Origin: Auxenochlorella pyrenoidosa
Lineage: Eukaryota > Chlorophyta > Trebouxiophyceae > Chlorellales > Chlorellaceae
Reading direction: 5' to 3'
DNA length: 14,985 bases
Assembly (NCBI GenBank): GCA_001430745.1
Contig: KQ481993.1
Coordinates: forward strand, 1,175,540 to 1,190,524
Positions 7,080-14,985 of the stretch are shown piece after piece (the first letter of the stretch is position 1; the number at the start of each line of letters is the position of its first letter). The position numbers and the translations under genes were made by a program. The notes beneath the pieces were generated by a model, which worked only from the letters and a program-made list of their open reading frames with translations, ran no database searches and had not been told where the DNA came from.

Positions 7080-10000
7080 TCACCACAGCACAAAGGAGGC
7101 AAGCGGGATGAGCAGCTCGTTCCTGCGCAGCAGCGGCGCCGCGCCTGCTGGGCCCGCCACCACCCAGCCGCCCGCCGCCGGCTGCTGCCCGTCCTCCAGG
7201 AGGGCGCGCCTGCAGGCCCAGCCATGGAGGGAACACAGAAGCACGGGTGGTGCCACACTGCTTGGCAAAGGTGCGTCTGGTGGACCCCTCCCGCAGCGCC
7301 GGTGAGTCATGGGGGCCACGGCCGTGGCACTCTCCAGCTCGCTGGCTGGGGAGAAAAAGGAGCTCAGCTCTAGCCCCAGCTTTGCCCAGGCTTCCCATCA
7401 GCAGCGCGCCCCGCTCATCGCCCCACCTGAGCGCTCGCTCAGCCGCTGCCGCCGCCGCCGCGGTCGCCTCGCCCCCGAACTCAGCCGCCGCGTACACGCC
7501 CGCCTCGCCCGCGCCGGCGCTGCCGCCAGGCAGCGTCGCCGCCGCCACCGGCAGGGCGCTGTACCTGCGCACCTCGTAGCCCCGGCGCTTGAGCAGCACC
7601 TCGTGGCTGCCTGCTGCGCCGTCGCCGCTGCTGCTGGCCGTCTCCGGGCCTCTCCGCACGTCCAGCACCTGAGTTGTGCAGAGGTCGGGCAGATGGGGGT
7701 GCCTGGAAGGCTGGTGCGGGTGCATCGCCAGGGAAGGGCACAGGAGGGGCGGCAGGCGGCAAGCTGGAGGCGAGGACGCCAGCCTCCGGCATCAGCAGGG
7801 ATGGAGCTGCTCCCCCCCGGCGGGTGCAGCCGCATGCAGTGCTGCATGCGCGTTGGCGCTGGCTGGGGGGCCATGCGCCCCCAGCGGGGTCAGCGTCCAG
7901 GCGCACCTGGGAGAGCATGTGCAGGAAGGCCTCGACCGAGAAGTAGCCCTGCTGCTCCACTGCATCCCAGGTGTCCACGTGGCGGTTGAACCTGCCTGCA
8001 GAGGGCGGGGGCCAGGGCACGTGCAGAGGCGGGCGCGGGTGTGAGCGCCAGTGCTGGCTGCCCGCGCGGGGTTGAGGACAGCCAGCCCAGCGGGCACCGG
8101 GCTCAGTGGGGGTGTGGGGTTGGGCAAGAGTGGGTTCACAGCATGGATGGGCAGTACGGCAGGCCTGCCTGCTGGCAGGCACTCGCAGGGCTCAGCGTCG
8201 AGTTGCCATCCGTGGGCGGAGGCACGGCTGCACGGCTCAGCCGTTGCGTGCACAGGCCGCTCGGCAGCACAGCAGAGGGCCTAACCCAGGCCGATGAGGA
8301 GGCATGCCACCGTGCCAGGCCCGGTGGCGATGACCCCCGGCGTCTGGCACACTGGGGCGACGCGCTCCCCCGAGCCAGGGCCGGCTGGGGCTGCGCCCCG
8401 TCTGCTGCCTGGCACCTCACCCGTGCCTAGTCTAGTCTAGCCTTACAACTTGTCGCCTGAAGGCTTGTACCAGGCCCAAAGGCCACAGGTTCTGTGAAAA
8501 TGAAAAACTCACCAGTGTCTGGGTTGATGCCCATGATGGAGGTGCCGGTGAAGGTGAGCTGGGGGTCAAACACGCGCTGCAGCGGGCTCGACCTGCGCAC
8601 GCACCCCGCGGGTGGGTGGGGGGGAACCGTATAACAAACGCAGGAACAGGCGGGAGGGTGGGTGGTGGGGTGGGGGTTGCAGGTGGGGTGAGCTCCACAT
8701 GCCTCAAATGCAGGAAAAGGTGAGTGGGGCCGGCAGCCGGTCGCGCGTGCGCGCGCGTCGGCGCCGCCCTCACCGCGCCAGGCTGAGGCACATGGTCATG
8801 GTCCAGCGCGTGGTCAGCTCCAGCGGGCCGGTGCGCCGGATGTCGTGCAGGGTGAAGGTGGGGGAGAAGACGCGGCGCAGCATGGCGATGTTGAACAGGT
8901 AGCCTGCGCGCTTTGGGGGTGGGGGTGGGGTGGGGGGGGGTCAGTAGAGTGGGGTGCAGGGAGTGGAGGGGCGCGGCGGGCAGCCGCCACGCTTTGGAGG
9001 GAGCTGGAGGGCCTCTTTGGGCCCTGGTTTTGTGGGACGGCCATGCTCAAGGCCAGCACAGAGCCTCTGAGGGGCCCTGGAGGCGGCTGGCGCCGGCGGC
9101 CTCGCTCAGGAGAAAGCGGTGCAGGGGCTCGTGTGGTGCTGCCCCACTCTGCCAGCTGGATGATGCCGTTCCCGCCGCCATGCCCCCCATTAACCCCTTT
9201 TGCCGCCTCTGCCCAGGATGCTGGTGCTGTACCAGGGTGGACCCATGCCTCCAGCCTTGAAGGGGCAGGGGACCACCCCGTACCGCACCAACAGCAGGCA
9301 GCAGCCCCCCCCACTCACCCTGGATACTGCTGTACTTGGTGATGGGGTCCACAAACTCCACCTTGTCATCATATCGACTGCAGCAGGGCGGCAGGGAAGC
9401 AGGCAATGCTTTTGGGGGGAGGTGGCAGCGTTGCGGGTGAGGGCACGCGCCCAGCCACCGCGCGCGCTCTGCCGGTGCATGCGCATGCAACTGGCTGTGT
9501 GTGCCAGCCATGCGGCTGCCCCTGATGTTCAAGGGCAGGCTGCTGGCTGCCCGGGGCACCTGGCGTCGATGCCCTGGTCATCAAACAGGTGCTGCAGATC
9601 CTCTCGCAGGAAAGCGGTCAGCTCCTGCAGGGGTGCAGGTACACACTAGATGGAGGCGCCATGAATGAGGGGGTGTAGGGGATAAGTGACGATGCGGGGG
9701 CAAGACGCGGGACGGGCCTGAGTGATGAGACAGCGGCATCCAGGCCGGCAGAAAGACGGCCAGCACATGCGGCGGGGTGGCGGCAGGCAGAGCAGGGAGC
9801 AGAGGCATGGCAAAGCCACGCTGCATGGTGCTCACCCCAGCTGCGTCCCCCCATCCCCTGTTGAGCAAGGCCTGCTGGCCTGCCGTGCGGGCGGCAGGCA
9901 AGGCGTGGGAAACACACTGCTGAGACTCGCCTCGCAGAGCCGGTCCTGCTCTTCCATGGACAGGCTGCCGCCAGGCCGGGATGCTGCCTCAACTGCGCTA

Positions 10001-10176
10001 CGCTGTGGAGTCGCACGCATGGAACGCGAGCGCTGCTGCAGCTGCACGCCAGCCCGCCATGCTGTCACAGGCCGCACGACAGCAGCAGAACAGGGGCCTG
10101 CTGTGCGGGCACTGGCGGCAGCGGCGGCAGACCAGCTGCCGCCTGCTCGCATACCGCTGGCTGCGATCGAGACCAT
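7080..10176 (-). CDS. Chloroplast-type DUF2358-SOUL heme-binding-like protein, eight exons
   Basis: Exons on the minus strand: 10176-9931, 9624-9560, 9377-9319, 8903-8774, 8592-8513, 7995-7907, 7668-7427 and 7209-7080 (stop TGA). All phases agree, giving 346 residues. Residues 1 to about 70 are Ala/Ser/Arg-rich, like a plastid transit peptide. Residues about 74-222 match the DUF2358 half of plant SOUL-family proteins such as Arabidopsis At5g20140: AFLREDLQHLFDDQGID, YDDKVEFVDPITKYSSIQGY, LFNIAMLRRVFSPTFTLH, RTGPLELTTRWTMTM, LTFTGTSIMGINPDTG, RFNRHVDTWDAVEQQGYFS. Residues about 245-342 match the two ends of a SOUL domain: HEVLLKRRGYEVRRYSALPV, then VYAAAEFGGEAT and LRRNELLIPL near the C terminus. 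The SOUL core between these (the G.N..A.Y.FG.N and M.MT.PV region) is absent, since only 21 residues separate YEVRRY from VYAAAEF. SOUL proteins bind heme or tetrapyrroles, and plant members are found in plastids; activity here is uncertain without the core. Exon 1 ends at a GC donor. The frame is also open upstream to an ATG at 10383, but 10176 gives a normal transit peptide. Confidence 0.9.
8611..8689. repeat. G-rich, quadruplex-prone tracts in an intron of the SOUL gene
   Basis: Plus-strand G runs at 8611-8624 and 8652-8689 (ggg repeated with 1-2 base spacers), and a further run at 8915-8940, all inside introns of the minus-strand SOUL gene. In the transcript these are C-rich tracts upstream of acceptors, so they probably act as polypyrimidine tracts, while the DNA template strand could fold into G-quadruplexes. 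Confidence 0.7.
9625..9930 (-). other. GC-AG intron 1 of the DUF2358-SOUL gene (predicted)
   Basis: Exon 1 ends ...CTC TGC GAG and the intron begins GCGAGT, a donor that differs from the GT consensus only at the second base. It ends in ctgcag before GAG CTG ACC. This gives DRLCE joined to ELTAFLRED in phase 0. GT choices nearby shift the frame, except AGT followed by GTGTTT, which would add six residues (ASLSS and neighbours) and is a poor donor. I favour the GC donor. Confidence 0.6.
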
Positions 10177-10549
10177 TGCGCGGGTATCACAAATGAATGG
10201 GCGGAGAAGAGGAGCTGGCGCAGGGCGCTGGTGGGGGATTCTGCCTTCTTTCAAGGAGCGCACAGGCGGCCCAAGCGATCTCAGACCGAGCCAAAGATTG
10301 TCTGGATCTTGAATTGATACGGCTTTGTGGCGCACACGGCCGGCAAGTGGGGAATTTTCTCCAGCGGCCAGCTCAGCAATCAATTCTTCCGCAGTTTGCT
10401 TTTAGAAAGAGCGCCAAACCAGACTGATTGGCTCTGAGAAGAACGAACATTGGCTTGCCCCAACAAATAGCCCGACTGCCAAGCCCTTTCTCCCTCTGGG
10501 CTTTCTCGGCAGCAGCCCACTGAGCCCAAGGCTCGAACCATCCTTGAAG
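10177..10549. promoter_or_regulatory. Divergent promoter region between SOUL and CRM genes
   Basis: Only 373 bases separate the two start codons, which point away from each other, so both promoters and 5' leaders must lie here or overlap the genes. No clear TATA box was seen for either side. A CCAAT box (listed separately) lies nearer the CRM gene. Both products look plastid-targeted, so shared control is plausible, but this is inference. Confidence 0.6.
10427..10431 (-). promoter_or_regulatory. CCAAT box
   Basis: CCAAT on the minus strand in the context AGCCAATCAG, matching the NF-Y site pattern (CCAATCA/G). It is about 120 bases upstream of the CRM gene ATG and about 250 upstream of the SOUL gene ATG. 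NF-Y boxes work in either orientation and are common in bidirectional promoters. Confidence 0.45.
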
Positions 10550-11572
10550 ATGCGCTGCACAATGCATGCGGCGCGGTCCAGCCTCTGCCAGCTGCAAGCT
10601 GCTCGGCCGCGCCTTGCGCTCGGGGCAGCAGCAGCGCGCGGCCCTGCGGCGCGACAGCGGCTGTTGCTGGTGCCAGTCACGGCGGGCTACCAGCAGGCTC
10701 TGACCAACCAGCAGCGCAAGGCGAAGCGGGCAGAGGCGCAGCGCCTGGGCCGCTCCATCTGCACGGTGCGGGCTGCCGTCGAGCGTCGCGTGCCTGCCGC
10801 TGTCCAGGCTGCCTTCCCGGCCCTGCCGCCGATGTTGGCGCTCTGCACCAGCCCTCGAACTGACTCTCAGCAGCCGGGGCTGGACTTGAAACATGCAGGT
10901 CAACCTGGGGCAGAAGGGCCTGACTCCCCAGTTCCTGGAGGGCTTCCGCCTCGCTGTCTCTGCCAATGAGCTGGTCAAGGTGATTGCGGCACGCCTTTGG
11001 GATGCGTGCGCAAGGCAGGGCCGCGTGCCAGGGGCCCAACAGCTCCGCGGCGGTGCGCCCTGCAATCTCCGCGGCAGCGCAGCCCACAGCACGCGCCCTG
11101 CGCTGCTCCACAGACCTGCCGCCGCCGCCCCTCACGCGCTTCTGCCTCCCCGCCACGCTGCGCCTAATAGGTGCGTGTGGGTGCCTGCGACGACACGATT
11201 GACGAGATTGCCGAGACGCTGGCAGCGGCGGGCGACTGTGCGTTGGTGCACAGCATCGGCTTCACCCTGACCTTTTATCGGCAGGCGGGCCTGCCGCCGC
11301 CGCCCGCCGACGGCGCGGCTCCGCGGGCAGCACAGCCAGCAGCGGCGCCACCGGCCGGGGCAGCCGGCAACGCAGCAGCGGTCGACAGCTGGGATGAGGG
11401 AGACGAGGGCGTGGCAGCCGAGGATGCGGCAGAAATAGATGAGGAGATGGCTGCCTATTTGATGGATGACGAGGACGCCTTCAGCGACAGCGACAGCGAA
11501 GGGGAGGATGAGGTGACGCCGGCGGCAGGCAAGCGTAAGCCGCCGCCGCCCGAGTTCACCGTCATCGGCTGA
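10550..11572 (+). CDS. Chloroplast-type CRM (YhbY-like) RNA-binding protein, three exons
   Basis: Exons 10550-10765, 10899-10979 and 11171-11572 (stop TGA) join in phase 0 to give 232 residues. Residues 1 to about 45 are basic and Ala/Arg-rich without acidic residues (MRCTMHAARSSLCQLQAARP start), as expected for a plastid transit peptide. Residues about 48-137 form one CRM domain: ALTNQQRKAKRAEAQRLGRS, then VNLGQKGLTPQFLEG with the GxxG loop (G76-G79), NELVKVRVGACDDTIDEIAE and the closing strand LVHSIGFTLTFYRQ. The CRM domain is shared with bacterial YhbY, which acts in ribosome assembly, and with plant group II intron splicing factors. A single-domain protein is closer to YhbY-type or small CRM proteins. 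A Pro/Ala linker leads to a strongly acidic tail (residues about 171-213, many Asp/Glu and a DSDSEGEDE block), then a basic KRKPPPPEF end. The chloroplast location and the RNA target are inferred. Donors are GTGCGG and GTGATT, and the second acceptor follows CTAATAG directly. Confidence 0.9.
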
Positions 11573-12255
11573 GCAGCCCTTGCCGTCTCCGACCCAGTTT
11601 TTCAACCAGTATCCGTTGCTTCAAAGGCTCCTCGATGCATCCTGACTGTCAGAGAGCAGCACGCACGCTGCGAGGTTTGATTTCGGTGGCCATAGCGATG
11701 CCCAATGCATCCATCAGGTTTCGATTTGCAGTGCAAATGTTAAGGGAGAGCACAACGGTGGGGCAGCTTGGGCACCACACCTGTCTGTGGGTCTTGACCG
11801 CCAGGAGGCGGGATGCCGTGGCAGGCCCGCTCTGCACGGCAGCCGCCAGTAGGTGCCCTGGGCCTCGAGTTGGTCTGTGGGCGCGTTTCTACAACGCTCG
11901 TCGTCTCTCAAATCCGCATTGCATGCTGGCCCGCCGTCAATAGAGCCTGCAAGGCTCTCCGAAACGAAGAGGCCACCTCCGCGCTCGGCTTTCAGGGAGC
12001 GCAGCTGCGGCCTGTATTCAAAGTGTGCTGCCAAGCATTTGTGCGGCACTGCTTGGACGCCCTTGTGCGCGTGCGGCTGCAGCACCTCCTGCCTTCCCCC
12101 GTCGCCCGCTGCCTGCACGTGCATATGAGCTGGCCAGGCGGCTAGAGGCGGCTGCGCTGCGCGCTCGACACGCCCGAGAGCAGGGGCCCGCCCGCCCGCT
12201 AACCTGACCGCCGCCTCTTGTCACCCGCCTGCAGGCTTGCGCACAGCCGGCCACG
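11573..12255. other. Intergenic stretch between the CRM gene and SDP1, with a likely 5' UTR intron end
   Basis: This holds the CRM gene 3' UTR and the SDP1 promoter and leader. No TGTAA was found after the CRM stop; TGTTAA at 11738-11743 is the nearest resemblance. At its right end, CTAAC, a pyrimidine stretch and cctgcag ending at 12234 form a good branch point and acceptor, 21 bases before the SDP1 ATG, so a 5' UTR intron or an upstream coding exon is likely. A helical open stretch (YELARRLEAAALRARHAREQ, about 12124-12183, plus) could be coding, but no GT donor follows it. Nothing else was recognised. Confidence 0.45.
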
Positions 12256-14985
12256 ATGGCCAAGCCCGGCGCGCTCGTCAAGCGCGGCCGTGGCGCGGTC
12301 ATGCCCCCACCGCTTACTGTCACGCAGCTGCTGCTGGATGTCAGCCTCGTGCGGCTGCTGCTGGCGGTGCTGGGCGTGGCTTTCCGCCCCTTGCAGGTGA
12401 GCGGCCCACGCCGCCTCGGGGCGCTGGCCCGCCCCGTGCCCCGTCTGCTTTCTGGGGTCGGTTCTCCTCGGATTGCTTGCTATGCAGGAATAGAACGTGG
12501 GGCCAAAAAAAGAAACAGAGCAGCAGGTGCCGACACGCCGGCGGTACGGGCGCCAGCACCCAGCTGCCCTCGCGCCCCGTGCCCCACCCCACCCCCACCC
12601 CACCCGCACCCCCAGGTGTCTGCCCGCTGGTGCGCGTGGTGCTGGAGTGTGGCAGTGGCGCTGCGGCGCTTTGTGCTGCGCGCAGTTGGCTACCTGGCCG
12701 CGCCGCCGCGCTCGCGGGCGCTGCGCCAGCTAGGGCGCGGCCTGCTTGAAGTGCGGCGCTGGCATGTGGCAGCAGGTGTGTGGCTTTGGTGTGTGTCTCT
12801 CTGGGAGGCTGGCTCGGGCAGGGCCGAACAGGTCAGTCGGCCTCGCGGCCTGTAGCCCTGTTGGTGCGGCCACGTTGCAGTGAAGCCTGCTCCAGAGGTG
12901 CCCTGCCAGATGCCAGCGCTCACCCGGGCTGGCTCCTACGGCGGCGCTCCCTGCGCTGCCTGAATAACGAGGGTCTCCGCGCCGTCACTCGACTCTCCGC
13001 AGCGGGGCTGGTAGCAGCGTCAGCGCTGTCGTCGGCTGCCAAGTATGTGCGCGACCTCAAGGACGAGGCCGTGCAGCAGAAGCGGCGGCTGCTGGCCAAG
13101 ATGGCCAACAGCAGGTGCGCGAAGGGGCGGGGGCTGGCCAGCCATGCCAGCGTGTGGTCCAGCCGATTCGGACATGAGTCGATAGAGGGGGGGGCCTGGG
13201 ACGCCTGCAGCAGGGTGGCAGGATTGCGTGGGTCACCGAGGCCTGGCGCGGCATGGCCTGCTGTGTGCTCTCGCCAGCCCTGCAGCGCTGCAGCCCAGCC
13301 CACCCGCTTCTGTCGCAGCTCTGCATGTCGAGCCCGAGTGGACCGCGCAGGCCGGGGCTGCACGGCCTGGGCAGCTGCAAGGTGGTGCCGATCCGCCGGC
13401 CAGCCTCAACACCACCCTGCTTCCAACCCCCCTCACCCCCCCTCAGGTCGTACTTTGAGTGGAGCATCAACGCCGCCAAGCTGGACGCGCTGGAAGGGGT
13501 GGACCAGGCGCAGCGCTGGAGCCGTGAGACGCGCCTGTACGACCGCAACCTGCTGCGGTGGGTGGCCCCCCTCCCGCCTTGGCGTGCGCCGCGCTGCCAA
13601 CACTGCCAATGCGCGGCGCCAGCTCGCCCGTGCCGCAAGTGTGGCGCTGGCTACTTGCAACTGTCGTGGGGCCCCAGGCCACCCTACCCTGAGGGCCAGG
13701 ACTGCACCCGCCGCAGCCTCTGGTTGTCGTTGCTGATTACAGAGCCCAGCTGCCGGAACTGCAACCTCTGTTACACCCGTTCCAAGTGAACCCCCACCCC
13801 CACCGCTCCCCTCCATCCCACCCCCACACCCCCCACCCCCGCCCCGCCCCCGCCCCGCAGCGAAAAGGTGGCCCACCTGCGCAAGGTGCGGGCCGGCGGC
13901 GTGGTGGCCGACCAGATGTTTGCGCTGCGCGCCGACCTGCTGCGCAACCTGGGCAACATCACCAACAGGCGGGTGCCCCGGGGGTTGGGAGCGCCTGCGA
14001 CGCTGCGGCCGGCCTGCGATGGACAGGCGCCGGGTCGCCATGGGCTGCGCCGAAGCTCCTGTCTTCCTTGCTTCTGTGCCTGCTTGCTGTGCTCCCTCCT
14101 CATTCACTGCACTGAGGCACATTTTGGCCTGTGGAGAGCGCTGCCCAACCGTAAGGCGCGGTTTGGAGCCGGCGCTCGCCCCTCTGCTCCCAGCCCTCAC
14201 CCTCCCGGCGTCGCCTCCTCCCCCCCCTGCAGCGCGCTGCATGAGCACTTCCCCGTCATCCCGGAGCCCATCCGCGAGTACATTGAGGAAGTCAAGGCGC
14301 AACTGGAGGAGGTGACCGGCTCGCCAGGTGCGCCGCCGCCGGCAGCAGGGTGACAAGGAGCATCTGTAGGCGGGGCACGCGGAAGGACAGCAGCTGGCCA
14401 GCTGCTGCAGAAAACCAGGAGTTGTTGGGGGTGGGGGTGGGGGGCGTGCCTCCTAGCCGCGGCTGGCCTTGCAGCGTGCCGGCCCTCGGGCGGCGCGGCC
14501 TGCGCACCCTTCCGCCCCCAGCCCTGGCCCTGCGCCCGCCCCCCGCCTGCTGCAGACCTGCCGCTGGGGGAGAGGGCGGCCTTCCTGAAGGAGACTCGGC
14601 ACGCGTTTGGCCGCACCGCGCTGGTGCTCAGGTGCGGGGAGCAGGGTGGCTGTTCCCCTGGGCTAGACATGGCAGGCGTGGTGGCCTGCCTATGAGCAGG
14701 CAGTTTCCGGGGCAGTGCGCCCTGGAAGCGACAGCCCTGCCAGGCTGCTGCGGAGCATGCGGCATCTGTGCGCCAGGCCGGCCCGACAGCCGCGCCAGGC
14801 CCGCCGTGCCGCCCGCCGGCGGCTGCCGATCGTCGCAGCTTGACGCTCGGCCCTTCATCCCCCCCCCCCCCCCCGCAGCGGCGGCGGTTCGCTGGGTGCC
14901 TTCCACCTGGGCGTGGTCAAGGCGCTGCTGGAGCACCAGATGCTGCCGCGCGTGCTGGCCGGCTCCAGCGTCGGCTCCATAGGTG
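12256..14985 (+). CDS. SDP1: SDP1-type patatin-like triacylglycerol lipase, 5' part, runs off the right edge
   Basis: Exons 12256-12396, 12616-12775, 13003-13114, 13447-13557, 13861-13968, 14233-14327, 14556-14631 and 14879 to about 14982 join with matching phases to give the first 302 residues. SDP1 cleaves fatty acids from triacylglycerol at lipid droplets, starting storage-oil breakdown. Residues about 20-90 are hydrophobic with Arg/Trp, a likely membrane or droplet anchor. The plant SDP1 N-terminal domain follows: [76 protein letters not shown] and [18 protein letters not shown]. The patatin fold then begins with the glycine-rich oxyanion loop ([10 protein letters not shown], residues 268-277) and GSSVG with Ser298 as nucleophile. 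The catalytic Asp lies beyond the window. ATG 12256 has a good context (GCCACGATGGCC), and an in-frame TGA at 12205 blocks simple extension. The last bases (ATAGGTG) look like the next donor. Intron 5 uses a GC donor; introns 1 and 5 are multiples of three and stop-free. Confidence 0.93.
13969..14232 (+). other. GC-AG intron 5 of SDP1 (predicted)
   Basis: The upstream exon ends ATC ACC AAC AG and the intron starts GCGGGT, ending ctgcag before CGCGCTGCATGAG. Joining AG with C gives NITNSALHEHF, which aligns with the plant SDP1 pattern NMCNSELHKG. The nearest GT donor (13973) would bring a TGA within four codons of the next exon, so the GC donor is needed. The intron is 264 bases, divisible by three and without in-frame stops. 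Confidence 0.8.
14859..14874 (+). repeat. Run of 16 C before the last visible SDP1 acceptor
   Basis: An uninterrupted C16 tract leads into GCAG, the acceptor of the exon carrying the lipase active site. It serves as a pure-C polypyrimidine tract. Similar C-rich tracts precede the acceptors at 12615, 13446 and 13860. Homopolymer length may be misread by sequencing. Confidence 0.9.

Noticed and set aside
6294..7373. Longest plus-strand open frame, 359 codons
   Set aside because: It lies opposite exons of the unrecognised minus gene and the last exon of the SOUL gene, has no domain, and is Cys/Ala/Arg/His-rich as expected of a GC-rich antisense shadow.
8426..8440. CTAGTCTAGTCTAG short tandem repeat
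   Set aside because: Fewer than three full units inside an intron of the SOUL gene; too short to mean anything alone.
12780..13736. Plus-strand open frame of 318 codons taken as one exon
   Set aside because: Only 13003-13114 of it matches SDP1. The rest crosses introns and leaves the frame that matches the family at 13447.
1..14985. Bacterial features: operons, Shine-Dalgarno sites, CRISPR, insertion sequences, toxin-antitoxin or phage genes
   Set aside because: The confident genes are intron-split with plant-type domains, and no repeat-spacer array, transposase motif or terminal inverted repeat was seen.

Overview
The window looks like nuclear DNA of a GC-rich green alga, most likely a trebouxiophyte of the Chlorella/Micractinium type. 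No database search was possible, so this placement is an inference. It rests on four things: coding regions split by many short spliceosomal introns (GT-AG, with several apparent GC-AG), C-rich tracts before acceptors, the chlorophyte-type poly(A) element TGTAA, and products whose closest relatives are plant proteins (SDP1 lipase, CRM-domain RNA binder, DUF2358-SOUL protein). I see no bacterial operon, ribosome binding site, CRISPR array, tRNA or rRNA, or mobile element.

The left two thirds (1-10176) carry minus-strand genes. From left to right they are: the 5' end of a glutamine-rich protein running off the left edge (1-583); a small NHL-repeat protein with a probable signal peptide (1527-3624); a proline-rich, HRGP-like stretch with broken frames and a possible Cys-containing exon (about 4608-5456); an unrecognised six-exon helical protein (5544-6859); and an eight-exon chloroplast-type DUF2358-SOUL protein (7080-10176). 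A 373-bp divergent promoter region with a CCAAT box then separates this block from two plus-strand genes. These are a three-exon chloroplast-type CRM/YhbY RNA-binding protein (10550-11572) and the 5' part of an SDP1-type patatin-like triacylglycerol lipase (12256 to the right edge). The lipase includes the glycine-rich oxyanion-hole loop and the GxSxG serine.

Gene models were built by hand, by joining exons so that phase is kept at every junction and the protein matches family patterns I know. The three models on the right (SOUL, CRM, SDP1) are strong because several exons each match a known family in order. The NHL model is good in its middle exons and tentative at both ends. The 5544-6859 model rests only on open frames and splice signals.

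The genes do not form an obvious pathway. SDP1 would start storage-oil breakdown at lipid droplets, the SOUL and CRM proteins are probably plastid proteins, and the NHL and proline-rich products are probably secreted. I found no convincing new multi-gene system. The most interesting points are a SOUL domain that has lost its central core, two or three GC-AG introns needed to keep frame, stop-free 3n introns in the lipase gene, and a long minus-strand Gln-rich open frame at the left edge that is easily hidden by an antisense poly-Ala shadow.
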